Assembly (NCBI RefSeq): GCF_900107435.1
Contig: NZ_FNPZ01000001.1
Location: 1 to 34,394 of the forward strand
DNA from: Herbiconiux ginsengi
GTDB taxonomy: Bacteria; Actinomycetota; Actinomycetes; Actinomycetales; Microbacteriaceae
DNA length: 34,394 nt
Direction of reading: 5' to 3'
This document shows positions 22,873-31,200 of this stretch, in pieces (positions within the stretch are counted from its first letter, which is position 1; every line of letters begins with the position of its first letter). A program made the translations under genes and the position numbers. A model generated the notes under the pieces. The model ran no database searches. It was not told where the DNA came from and saw only the letters and a list, made by a program, of their open reading frames with translations.

Positions 22873-22882
22873 CATCCGCCCC

Positions 22883-22905
22883 GGTCTCCGCCGTCGGCGG
22901 AGACC
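22883..22905. repeat. Intercistronic hairpin between ADH and glycerol dehydrogenase genes
   Basis: A perfect 10-bp stem, GGTCTCCGCC / GGCGGAGACC, with a GTC loop, ten bases after the ADH stop. There is no U-tract, so it may be a processing or stability element or partial attenuator. Its outer arms GGTCTC/GAGACC echo the GTCTCA/TGAGAC operator upstream of the operon, so a second binding site is also possible. Confidence 0.55.
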
Positions 22906-22971
22906 AGGGCGCCACCTCCGTTCCACCAACGGCCACCCGGCCACCTTCGACAACGACGTCAGGAGTACACC

Positions 22972-24120
22972 ATGCCCACTTCCCTTCCCATCCGCACCGT
23001 CATCAGCCCCGGCCGCTACGTGCAGGGTCCGGGTGCCATCACTCGTCTCGGCGAGTTCCTCGCACCGATCGGATCCAAGCCCCTCATCGTCGCCGACGAC
23101 GTCGTCTGGGGCTTCGTCGGCCACGACGTCGAGGCCTCGCTGACGGCAGCCGGCCTGCCCGTGCGCCGCGAGAAGTTCAACGGCATCCCCAGCGCCGGTG
23201 AGATCGATCGGCTCGTCGCCGTCATCGCCGACGCGAACGCCGACGTCGTCGTGGCCGTCGGCGGAGGCAGCACGATCGATGCCGTCAAATCGTCGGGCTT
23301 CCTCGCCGGAATCCGATGGGTCACGGTGCCATCCGTGGCGTCGACCGATGCCCCCACCTCTGCACTCGCGGTGATCTACACGGAGGACGGCGCCTTCGAG
23401 GAATACCGTTTCTTCCCGCGCAATCCCGACCTCGTGCTCGTCGACTCGCAGCTCGTCGCCAACGCACCGGCGGCGTTCCTCGCAGCGGGAGTCGGCGACG
23501 CCCTGGCCACCTGGCTCGAGGCGCGCGCCACGTCACGTTCGAACTCGAACACCATGGCCGGTGGCCTGCCCACCGAAACCGGCACCGCGCTCGCGCGCCT
23601 GAGCTGGGACGTGCTCTGGGAGAACGCGCTTCCCGCGCTCGACGCGGTGCGGGATCATGTCGTGACACCCGCTGTCGAGAAGGTGATCGAGGCCAACACC
23701 CTGCTGTCCGGCCTCGGCTTCGAATCGGGCGGACTCGCAGCCGCCCATGCCATCCACAACGGGCTCACCGCGGCGCCCCAGACCCACGGACTCGCCCACG
23801 GGCAGAAGGTGAACATCGGATCGATCACGCAGCTCGTGCTCGAAGGAGCTCCGACCGCCGACATCCGCGACTTCATCGAGTTCACCACCCGCGTCGGCCT
23901 GCCCACCACCCTCACCGAGATCGGACTCGACGCCGACTCGGCCGAGCTCGACCAGGTCGCCGAACTCGCCACCGTGCCCGGAGAGACCATCCACGCCATG
24001 CCGTTCGAGGTGCGCCCGGTCGAGGTCGTCGCAGCGCTCAAGTCGATCGAGCGTCTCGCCCGGCGGGTTCGCACCGAAGCGAAGCTGCCCGAGCCCGTCG
24101 CCTACGTGGCCCACCACTGA
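22972..24120 (+). CDS. gldA: Glycerol dehydrogenase (iron-type ADH superfamily)
   Basis: A 382-residue enzyme of the GldA group, converting glycerol (or 1,2-propanediol) to dihydroxyacetone (or acetol) with NAD. The nucleotide motif GGGS is at 97-100, SVASTDAPTSALAVIY at 121-136 is a GldA hallmark, and the metal ligands are D176, H259 and H276. CAGGAG precedes the ATG by eight bases. It lies 99 bases after the ADH gene and 23 before the glycerol facilitator gene, on the same strand. This suggests that the operon handles a small polyol. No dihydroxyacetone kinase is in the window. Confidence 0.88.
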   Translation: MPTSLPIRTVISPGRYVQGPGAITRLGEFLAPIGSKPLIVADDVVWGFVGHDVEASLTAAGLPVRREKFNGIPSAGEIDRLVAVIADANADVVVAVGGGSTIDAVKSSGFLAGIRWVTVPSVASTDAPTSALAVIYTEDGAFEEYRFFPRNPDLVLVDSQLVANAPAAFLAAGVGDALATWLEARATSRSNSNTMAGGLPTETGTALARLSWDVLWENALPALDAVRDHVVTPAVEKVIEANTLLSGLGFESGGLAAAHAIHNGLTAAPQTHGLAHGQKVNIGSITQLVLEGAPTADIRDFIEFTTRVGLPTTLTEIGLDADSAELDQVAELATVPGETIHAMPFEVRPVEVVAALKSIERLARRVRTEAKLPEPVAYVAHH

Positions 24121-24143
24121 CGCCGGCCACGGGAATCCGATCC

Positions 24144-24902
24144 ATGGACACATTGGCAGGCGTCTTCGTCTCGGAGGTCGTCGGCACGGCGATCCTCATC
24201 CTTCTCGGCTGCGGCGTGGTCGCCAACGTCGCACTCGCCAAGACCAAAGGCAACGGCGGCGGCTTCCTGCTCGTCAACTTCGGCTGGGGCCTGGCCGTCT
24301 TCGCGGGCGTGATCGTGGCCTACCGCTCGGGGGCCCAGCTGAATCCGGCCGTCACCCTCGGCATCGTCTCGAGCGGCGCGACCGAGTTCGTTCCGGGCGT
24401 GCCGGTGAGCCCGCTCTCGATCTCCGTCTACATCACCGCCCAGATGATCGGTGCGATGATCGGCGCGTTCCTGGCCTGGCTCGCCTACCGACAGCACTTC
24501 GACGCCGAGCCGGAACCGGCGAACAAGCTCGGGGTCTTCTCCACCGGTCCGGCGATCCGCAGCTACGGCTGGAACCTCGTCACCGAGATCATCGCCACCT
24601 TCGTGCTGGTGTTCGTGGTGATCGGCTTCGGGCGCAACGGCGACGCGTCGGGGCTGGCGGCACTCGGCGCGCTCCCCGTGGCGCTGCTCGTGATCGGGAT
24701 CGGCGCCTCCCTCGGTGGACCGACCGGGTACGCCATCAACCCCGCTCGAGACCTCGGTCCCCGCATCATCCACGCTCTCGTGCCGATCAAGGGCAAGGGT
24801 ACGTCGGATTGGTCCTACTCCTGGGTACCGATCGTCGGCCCGCTGATCGGCGGCATCATCGCCGGCTGGTCGTCGACGATTCTGCTCCCGATCCTCTCCT
24901 GA
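24144..24902 (+). CDS. glpF: Glycerol facilitator (aquaporin family, GlpF type)
   Basis: A 252-residue channel with six transmembrane segments and the two half-helix NPA motifs: QLNPAVTLG (NPA 67-69) and INPARDLGPR (199-208). Aspartate directly after NPAR is the feature distinguishing glyceroporins from strict water channels, so glycerol, diols or similar neutral solutes are likely cargo. It is the last gene of the operon after gldA, and fits uptake of the polyol that the two dehydrogenases oxidise. The ribosome-binding site is poor (GGGAA ten bases upstream). Its stop lies only 14 bases from the convergent rimJ-like gene, with no visible terminator between. Confidence 0.85.
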   Translation: MDTLAGVFVSEVVGTAILILLGCGVVANVALAKTKGNGGGFLLVNFGWGLAVFAGVIVAYRSGAQLNPAVTLGIVSSGATEFVPGVPVSPLSISVYITAQMIGAMIGAFLAWLAYRQHFDAEPEPANKLGVFSTGPAIRSYGWNLVTEIIATFVLVFVVIGFGRNGDASGLAALGALPVALLVIGIGASLGGPTGYAINPARDLGPRIIHALVPIKGKGTSDWSYSWVPIVGPLIGGIIAGWSSTILLPILS

Positions 24903-24916
24903 GAGCAGAACATCCT

Positions 24917-25570
24917 CTAGCGGGGCTGCACGGGCAGGGGGCGGAGCGCAGCGATGCGTTCCGCCTCCGGCACCGAGCCGTCGCCCACCGGCACCCGGCC
25001 CTCGCGCCAGCGGCGCAGCACACCGACGGGCAGCTCCTCGCGCACCAGGGCGAAACAGAAGTGGTCGCGCCAGTCGCCGTTGATGTGGATGTAACGCCGC
25101 CGCAGCCCCTCGTAGCGGAACCCCAGCTTCTCCACCACGCGCAGGCTCGGCCCGTTCTCGGGTCGGATGCAGATCTCGATGCGATGCAGCCCCACCGAGT
25201 AGAAGCAGTAGTCGGCGGCGAGCGCCACTCCGACGGGCGTGATGTTCTTGCCGGCGAACCGCTCCGAGACCCAGTAGCCGATCGACGCCGACGCCACCGA
25301 CCCGTAGCTGATCGACGAGACGTTCAGCTGCCCGGCCAGCTCCCCCTCGTGTTCGAGGATGAACGGCAGCCCGAGCCCGGCCCGCGCGTTCGCCTGCAAC
25401 GACCGGATGCTCGCCCGCGTGTCGAACGACATCGGCCCGTTCGGGTTGGTCGCCTCCCACTTGCGGAGCCACGACCGGTTCTCGATCAATTCGCGTTCGA
25501 GCGGTTTGGCGTCGCGGACGCGGATCGGCCGGATCGCGATCGGACCCTCGGAGAGTGTGGGCACAAACAT
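24917..25570 (-). CDS. RimJ-like GNAT N-acetyltransferase
   Basis: A 217-residue GNAT protein of the RimJ/RimL group. It shows IAIRPIRVRDAKPLERELIENRSWLRKWEAT at the start, the acetyl-CoA region LNVSSISYGSVASASIGYWVSERFAGKNITP, and the typical HRIEICIRPENGPSLRVVEKLGFRYEG. It probably acetylates protein N-termini, but substrates of actinobacterial members are uncertain. The ATG at 25570 is preferred to the TTG four codons upstream because TATTGT lies eight bases before it and no ribosome-binding site exists. galU is 55 bases upstream on the same strand, the usual actinobacterial neighbour, but the moeA/glp gene that commonly lies between the two is missing here. Confidence 0.85.
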   Translation of the reverse strand: MFVPTLSEGPIAIRPIRVRDAKPLERELIENRSWLRKWEATNPNGPMSFDTRASIRSLQANARAGLGLPFILEHEGELAGQLNVSSISYGSVASASIGYWVSERFAGKNITPVGVALAADYCFYSVGLHRIEICIRPENGPSLRVVEKLGFRYEGLRRRYIHINGDWRDHFCFALVREELPVGVLRRWREGRVPVGDGSVPEAERIAALRPLPVQPR

Positions 25571-25578
25571 TTGCTCGA

Positions 25579-25584
25579 ACAATA
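25579..25584 (-). promoter_or_regulatory. Putative -10 (TATTGT) before the rimJ-like gene
   Basis: TATTGT ends eight bases before the ATG at 25570, allowing a leaderless or nearly leaderless transcript in addition to readthrough from galU. Confidence 0.35.
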
Positions 25585-25625
25585 CCGCGTCGGGGCGCCC
25601 GGAGAGTGCCGTGACGGCTTGTGCG

Positions 25626-26516
25626 CTACAGGCCGGCGACGAATCCCTTCAACCACGGCCGCAGCTCGGGGCCGAGGTCGTCGCGTTCGGCGGCGAGCTG
25701 CACGATCGCCTTGATGTAGTCGAGCTTGTCGCCGGTGTCGTAACGGCGCCCGCTGAACACGACGCCGTAGACGCCGCCCGCGATGGACACGTCGTCGGCG
25801 AGCGTGAGCAGCGCATCCGTCAGCTGGATCTCGCCGCCCTTGCCGGGCGGGGTGTTCTCGAGGATCTCGAACACCTCGGGCTGCAGCACGTAGCGGCCGA
25901 TGACCGCGAGGTTCGACGGCGAGGTACCCTGCTCCGGTTTCTCGACGAGGCCGGTCACGCGCACCAGGTCGTCTTCGTCGGTGGCTTCGACCGAGGCGAC
26001 GCCGTAGAGGTGCGTCATCGAGGGGTCGACCTCCATGAGGGCGATGACGGTGGCCGACCGCGCCACCTGCACCTCGAGCATCCGGCTGAGCAGCGGATCG
26101 CGCGCATCGATGATGTCGTCGCCGAGCAGCACGGCGAACGGCTCGTGCCCGACGTGCATCTTGGCCCGCAGCACTGCGTGACCGAGACCGAGCGGATCAC
26201 CCTGACGCACGTAGTGCATCTCGGCGAGCGCCGTCGACTCGTTGACGACGCGGAGCATGTCGCCCTTGCCCTTCTGCTCGAGCGTCGACTCGAGCTCCGT
26301 GACCCGGTCGAAGTGGTTCTCGATGGCCGCTTTGTTGCGCCCGGTGACGACGAGCACGTCGTTGAGGCCGGCATCCACCGCCTCTTCGACGACGTATTGG
26401 ATGGCCGGTTTGTCGACGACCGGGAGCATCTCCTTCGGCATCGCCTTGGTGGCCGGAAGGAAGCGCGTGCCGAGGCCCGCTGCCGGAATGACTGCTTTCG
26501 TCAGATGTGTCCCCAT
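25626..26516 (-). CDS. galU: UTP-glucose-1-phosphate uridylyltransferase
   Basis: A 296-residue nucleotidyltransferase making UDP-glucose from UTP and glucose 1-phosphate for cell-envelope and exopolysaccharide synthesis. The nucleotide-binding motif AAGLGTRFLP occurs near residue 11, followed by ATKAMPKEMLP, VEEAVDAG, GLGHAVL, VLLGDDII and VEKP, all diagnostic of GalU. Length matches the family. The ATG at 26516 begins four residues before the first strand. The reading frame extends further upstream but into the divergent cyclo-ligase gene. Divergent from the cyclo-ligase gene with an 85-base gap and co-directional with rimJ, as in many actinobacteria. Confidence 0.94.
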   Translation of the reverse strand: MGTHLTKAVIPAAGLGTRFLPATKAMPKEMLPVVDKPAIQYVVEEAVDAGLNDVLVVTGRNKAAIENHFDRVTELESTLEQKGKGDMLRVVNESTALAEMHYVRQGDPLGLGHAVLRAKMHVGHEPFAVLLGDDIIDARDPLLSRMLEVQVARSATVIALMEVDPSMTHLYGVASVEATDEDDLVRVTGLVEKPEQGTSPSNLAVIGRYVLQPEVFEILENTPPGKGGEIQLTDALLTLADDVSIAGGVYGVVFSGRRYDTGDKLDYIKAIVQLAAERDDLGPELRPWLKGFVAGL

Positions 26517-26588
26517 GAGGGTCAAGAGTATCCAGGTTTCATGACCGCGAGATGTCGGCGCCGAAACACAGTCGTCTCCTACGCCACT

Positions 26589-26594
26589 TACAAT
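26589..26594 (+). promoter_or_regulatory. Putative -10 (TACAAT), leaderless start of cyclo-ligase gene
   Basis: TACAAT is close to the TATAAT consensus and ends seven bases before the ATG at 26602. No ribosome-binding site is seen. Confidence 0.55.
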
Positions 26595-26601
26595 TGCTGC
26601 C

Positions 26602-27186
26602 ATGACCTCCGAGGTTGCCCACGCCAAGCGGGCTCTGCGCGCCGAGCTGCGTGAACGCCGGCGCACCCGCCCCGCCCATGTCGTCGACGCCGCGAACCTC
26701 GGATTCACCGAGAACCTGATCGCTCTGGCCAAAGAGACGGATGCGCACACCATCTCGGCCTATCTCTCCACCTCCTTCGAACCCGACACCCGCCCCTTCC
26801 TCAACTGGGCACTCGCCGACGGCCGGCGGGTGCTGCTGCCGATCGCTCGGCAGGACGGCCTGCTCGACTGGGCCGAGGGCGACGGCGAGACCGAGACCGA
26901 AGGGCTGTACGGCCTGCCCGAGCCCGTGGGCGGCATCCTCGGCCCGATCGCCATCAACGACGCCGACCTCATCCTCATCCCCGCATCGGCCGTCGACGAG
27001 CACGGCACCCGGATGGGCTGGGGCCGGGGCTACTTCGACCGCACTCTCGGCTCGATGGAGAACTGCCCGCCCGTTTTTGCCGTCGTCTTCGACGATGAGA
27101 TCCTTGACGAGGTGCCGCGCGAGCTGCACGACGCGCCGGTCGACGGCGCCGTCACCCCCACGCGGATCATCCGATTCGCCAACTGA
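26602..27186 (+). CDS. 5-formyltetrahydrofolate cyclo-ligase
   Basis: A 194-residue enzyme converting 5-formyl-THF to 5,10-methenyl-THF with ATP. It has the N-terminal KRALRAELRERRRTR helix, the ISAYLSTSFEPDTRP segment and the signature MGWGRGYFDRTL near 137-148. The adjoining ILIPASAVDEHGTR is also typical. Length is normal for the family. It is divergent from galU and followed after 42 bases by the fmdB-like gene on the same strand, a conserved actinobacterial order. The TACAAT hexamer upstream fixes the ATG at 26602 as the start. Confidence 0.92.
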   Translation: MTSEVAHAKRALRAELRERRRTRPAHVVDAANLGFTENLIALAKETDAHTISAYLSTSFEPDTRPFLNWALADGRRVLLPIARQDGLLDWAEGDGETETEGLYGLPEPVGGILGPIAINDADLILIPASAVDEHGTRMGWGRGYFDRTLGSMENCPPVFAVVFDDEILDEVPRELHDAPVDGAVTPTRIIRFAN

Positions 27187-27228
27187 GCATCGCGCCCACC
27201 GCGACACTCGATCCACACGGAGGCTTCA

Positions 27229-27540
27229 TTGCCCACTTACTCCTACCGCTGCACGGAATGCGAGAACGCGTTCGACATCCAGCAGTCGTTCACCGATGAC
27301 ACCCTCACCGACTGCCCGGTCTGCGGCGGCAAGCTGCGCAAGGTGTTCAGCCCGGTGGGCGTGACGTTCAACGGCTCCGGGTTCTACCGCACCGATTCAC
27401 GGGCGAAGCCGTCGTCGGGAGGCAGCAGCGGCGGGTCGTCTTCGTCGTCGGATTCGTCGTCGTCCAGCTCTTCCAGCAGCACGTCGAGCACGCCTTCGAC
27501 GCCTGCCCCGAGTTCGCCGGCGAAGACACCCGCGACCTAG
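27229..27540 (+). CDS. FmdB-type zinc ribbon protein with Ser-rich tail (TTG start)
   Basis: A 103-residue protein. The N-terminal 50 residues are a FmdB/CxxC_CxxC zinc ribbon (PTYSYRCTECENAFDIQQSF, then DCPVCGGKLRKVFSPVGVTF). The rest is a low-complexity tail of Ser, Gly, Thr and Pro with an unbroken run of serines, probably disordered. It begins with TTG at 27229, fixed by GGAGG five bases upstream, and the second codon onward matches the conserved PTYSYRC. FmdB was named as a regulator of formamidase, but most members have no known role. It commonly lies between the cyclo-ligase gene and mscL in actinobacteria, as here. Its TAG stop forms part of the mscL -10 hexamer. Confidence 0.88.
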   Translation: MPTYSYRCTECENAFDIQQSFTDDTLTDCPVCGGKLRKVFSPVGVTFNGSGFYRTDSRAKPSSGGSSGGSSSSSDSSSSSSSSSTSSTPSTPAPSSPAKTPAT

Positions 27541-27543
27541 GCT
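27538..27543 (+). promoter_or_regulatory. Putative -10 (TAGGCT), leaderless start of mscL
   Basis: TAGGCT, six bases (GGAACC), then the ATG at 27550. The first three bases are the stop codon of the fmdB-like gene. Confidence 0.4.
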
Positions 27544-27549
27544 GGAACC

Positions 27550-27972
27550 ATGCTCAAGGGTTTCAGAGAATTCATCCTGCGCGGAAACGTGATCGACCTG
27601 GCGGTCGCCGTCGTGATCGGCGCCGCGTTCACCGGCGTCGTCAACGCGATCGTCACCAACATCTTCAACCCTCTCATCGCAGCGATCTTCGACGCGAGCG
27701 ACCTCGACAACGTCGCCGTCTGGACTCTCAACGGCTCCGACATCAAGTTCGGCTCGGTGCTGGGTGCGCTCATCCAGTTCCTGCTCGTGGCGGTGGTGGT
27801 CTACTTCGTGTTCGTGCTGCCGATCAACCACTTGAAGAAGGCGGCGTTCGCCATCAAGAAGACCCCCGCCGAGTCTCTGGAGGAGACGAAAGAGGAGCTG
27901 CCGCCCACCGAGACGGAGCTGCTCATCGAGATCCGTGACCTCCTGGCCCGCGAGAACGCCCCCAAGGCGTAG
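27550..27972 (+). CDS. mscL: Large-conductance mechanosensitive channel
   Basis: A 140-residue channel protein that opens under membrane tension to release solutes during hypo-osmotic shock. It has the N-terminal amphipathic helix ([27 protein letters not shown]), the pore-lining first transmembrane helix, a short periplasmic loop and a second helix ([19 protein letters not shown]). A charged C-terminal coil ([24 protein letters not shown]) completes it. Length and order are normal. It is the last rightward gene of its group and is followed three bases later by inverted repeat IR2. Confidence 0.94.
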   Translation: MLKGFREFILRGNVIDLAVAVVIGAAFTGVVNAIVTNIFNPLIAAIFDASDLDNVAVWTLNGSDIKFGSVLGALIQFLLVAVVVYFVFVLPINHLKKAAFAIKKTPAESLEETKEELPPTETELLIEIRDLLARENAPKA

Positions 27973-27975
27973 TTC

Positions 27976-28046
27976 CTCCTCGCGAGTCGCCAAAATTCGC
28001 CCTCCGCGCAGCGATTGGAGGGCGGATTTTGGCGACTCGCGAGGAG
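27976..28046. repeat. Large inverted repeat IR2 between mscL and the PPHW small-protein gene
   Basis: Two 30-base arms (27976-28005 and 28017-28046) pair at 29 positions plus one G.U in rightward RNA (T27997 with G28025), around an 11-base loop. It starts three bases after the mscL stop and ends next to the stop of the convergent small gene, so it may serve both transcripts. It shares the core GAGTCGCCAAAA and the following CGCC with IR3 (GAATCGCCAAAA). No U-tract follows. Confidence 0.8.
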
Positions 28047-28247
28047 TTACCAGTGCGGGGGGACGTCGCGGCGGAGCTGCGCGTCGTTGGGACCCTCGGC
28101 CGCGCCCGGCGCGCGGTCGCCCCAGGCCTCGTCGGTGTCTTCGGATGCGCGCACGGGCGTGCCCTCGGGCGTCGCCTGAGGCGTCGGGTCGCTCCCCGGC
28201 ACCGGATCGGTGGAGGCCCGGCGCCTGCCGGTCTTGCGTACGGTCAC
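28047..28247 (-). CDS. Small conserved actinobacterial protein ending in PPHW
   Basis: A 66-residue basic-to-acidic protein starting MTVRKTGRRR and ending in DVPPHW, with an acidic centre (ASEDTDEAWGD). The DEAWG ... LRRDVPPHW pattern recurs in small actinobacterial proteins of unknown function, which supports it as a real gene. No membrane segment or fold is evident; it is probably disordered. It starts with GTG at 28247; TAGGGT lies exactly six bases upstream, so the message is probably leaderless. It lies 35 bases beyond the helicase-like gene on the same strand and converges with mscL. Confidence 0.68.
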   Translation of the reverse strand: MTVRKTGRRRASTDPVPGSDPTPQATPEGTPVRASEDTDEAWGDRAPGAAEGPNDAQLRRDVPPHW

Positions 28248-28253
28248 GCAGAA

Positions 28254-28259
28254 ACCCTA
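28254..28259 (-). promoter_or_regulatory. Putative -10 (TAGGGT), leaderless GTG start of PPHW gene
   Basis: TAGGGT, six bases (TTCTGC), then GTG at 28247. The spacing agrees with the other leaderless candidates and supports this start. Confidence 0.45.
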
Positions 28260-28282
28260 CGCGATGCGGGTGAGCCGGTCGC

Positions 28283-31200
28283 TCAGATGTGCACGTGGAT
28301 GGGCGAGGTCTCCACCAGTGAGAGCTCGCGCACGCCGATGACGTTCGCGATGCGGGCGGCGACGGCCTCCGGGTTGGCGAACAGCTCGAAGGAGTGCACC
28401 CTCAGGTAGTGCCAGCCGAGACGGCGGAGCATGTCAGGACGCAACCGCAGCGACTCGCGCAACGACGTGGAGTGCACCACCGCATCCGTCTCGATCGCGA
28501 TGGCACGGCCGTCGTGCGAGGCCACCAGGGTGAGCTTGCCACGGTGCTCGAACGCGACATCCAGGCCTCGCGCACCGAGCCGGCGGGCGAGATCGATGAG
28601 CAGCGCGTCGCCGGGGCTCGAGAAGGTGTCGGGCGTCGGCCCGTTCTCCGCCTCCTGCAGGATCTGCCGCAGGGCGACGACCCCGTAGTTCATGCGCTCT
28701 TCGTCGATGTCGGAGGGATTGAAGCACGACACGATGTCCATGGATCGGCGGGCTCTCGTCATACCGACCGCGAGCAGTCGCTCGCCACCGGGACGAGCGA
28801 GCCCGCCGAAGTTGGTGAGCACACGTCCGTGCGCGGTCTTGCCGTAGCCGACCGAGAAGATCACGCGGTCGCGGCTCTGCGCGACGGACTGCTCGAGCGT
28901 GGCCACCATGAACGGTTCGGCACGCTCCTTGAGGATGAAGTCGGCCAGGTCGCTGCGCTTCGCGAACGCGGCGAGCACGGCCTGCTGCACGCGCACCGCG
29001 TGCTTCGGCGAGGCGGTGATGACCATCAGCGACTCGCGCGGGTAGTTGATCGCGTGATCGAGCACGAGCGAGACGACCTGGTCGACCTCGGCGTCGACGC
29101 TCTCGACGGCGCCCGTCTCGGAGTCGGGCATGCCGCCACGGCCCTCGACGTAATGCAGAGCGAGGCTGCCGTGGCCGAGGAAGGTGCCGGCCCAGGGCAG
29201 GGAGTCGATCTTGCCGCCGTAGAAGCGGTGGTTCACGAGTTCGGCGAGGTCTTCGCCGCCGGCGCGGTAGCTCCGGGTGAGCGAGAGGGTGGGCACCAGG
29301 TCGGCGAGCCGGGCCAGCGCCGACTCGGAGTGCAGTTCTTCGACCGCTGCCGCATCCACGACCGAGCGCACGCGCTGCTCCTCGAACGGACGGATCGCGA
29401 TCTCGAAGTGCGAGGGCGTCTGCGTCACGGGGTCGCCGAACGCCACCACCTGACGGCCGCGACGGATGGCGCCCACGTTCTCGGCCAGGGTCGTGGCTCC
29501 CGCATCCACCAGGATCACGGTGTCGAAGGTGATCGCATCCGTGATCTGCGACACCTCGTAGGGCGAGGCCAGCCAGACCGGTGCGAGCACCTTGCCGAGG
29601 TGCGGAGCGGCTTCGTGCAGACGGAACGAGTCGACGCGATCGGACCGCAGAAGCGTCTTCAGCGCGGCGGCCTCGTCGGGATGGTCGACCAGGCCCACGC
29701 TCCAGGTCTCGGCGAGCTGCCAGGAGAGCAATTGGCCGTTCATGGAGGCGTGCGCTTCATCGACGAGACGGAAGTCGCCCTCGAGCCGGTCGAGCACGCC
29801 GGTGTTGGCACCGAGCAGGGCGCGGTCGTCGGCCAGCATCATCTCGAGCACCGACTGCCACCAGGCGAGTTCGAGTTCGTCGGCCACGGCCGCTTCGGGC
29901 ACGTGCCGGTTCGACAGGTCGACCATCAGCGGGTCGAGCGAGTGCTCCCGCAGCGAATCGAGGAGCGAGGTGCGCTCCTGCAGGTTGGCGAGCACCTCGG
30001 AGTCGGCGGCGAGGCCCTCGACCATGCCGATGAGCTGGTCGATCGGCAGGGCCGCGAGCTGGCGGGCGGTGCCGACGCTGCCGAGGGGCAGGTCGAGCTG
30101 CGCGAGGTCTTCGGTGACGCGCTGGAACGCGATCTGCACGTCGTTGATGCCCACCGGGATCTCCGGCGGGATGCCGGCGGCTGCGAAGCGGTACCAGAGC
30201 GTGCGCTGCTGCTGGATGCGCCGCAGGGCGTCGTTGATGTCGCCCACGTGCACGCCGGGCCGCACGTATTCCTTCGCCAGAGCCTTGAGGCGGCGGCGGC
30301 TCGTGGAGGAGAGCTGCGGGGCGTCGCGCCGCGGGCTCGTGGCCGCGATGAGATCGGTGAGCGAGCGGTCGAAGACCACGGGCAGGAACTTGTCGAGCGT
30401 CTCGCGCAGATCGGCGAGCAGACGCAGGTAGGTGCCGAGCTCGTTCAGAGAGGTGAACGGGCGCATCCGGGTCTGGCCGATCAACTCGTAGGCGCCGGTG
30501 AGCAGGCGCGGCAGATCGGTGGTGTTCAGGCGCTTGGCGAGTTGATGGGCGCGATGCGCGTCGTCGCTCGAGGAGAACTGGGCGCCGTACCACGGCGAGT
30601 CGTCGGGACCGTAGCGGAACTGGCCCAGCTCGGCGGCCCGGCTGAGCGTCTTGGCGGCCTTTCCGCGGCCGGTGGCGAGCGACTCGAGGGCGGCGCGGTC
30701 GAGTCGGGCCGTGGTGGCGGGCGGGTTCGGCAGCAGGGCGAGGCGGGCGAGCTCGCGCAGGGCGTCGAGCACCGAGACCTTGAGCAGAGGATCGACCCGC
30801 GACATCGAGGAACGGTAGTCGAGCAGCACGCTGCGCAGGCGCACCAGTGCTTCGTCGACATCGGCGACGCGCGGCTGCTGCGCCTTCTCGTTGCGGCCGA
30901 TCGACTGGATCAGGTCGCGGTGCAGCGTGCGCAGGGAGACCGCGACGCCGGGGAGCCCGACATCGGAGAGCCGGCGGTTGATGCCGCCGAGGCTGAGACG
31001 GCGCGGGCTCACCACGAGCACCCGCTTGTTCTGCGCCACGAGGGCACCGATGGCGTTCACGATGGTCTGGGTGCCGCCGGTGCCGGGCAGGGTCTTCACC
31101 ACGATGGAGTTGCCGCCCGAGATCTGGGCGATCACGTGCTCCTGCTCGCTGTCGGCGTCGAGCAGCAACGTGTCGGTGGAGGGGGCGCGGTGGTCTTGCG

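Noticed and set aside
18329-24902. A prophage, genomic island or transposon carrying the polyol cassette
   Set aside because: No integrase, transposase, direct repeats or attachment site was seen at the edges; only the split synteny hints at insertion.
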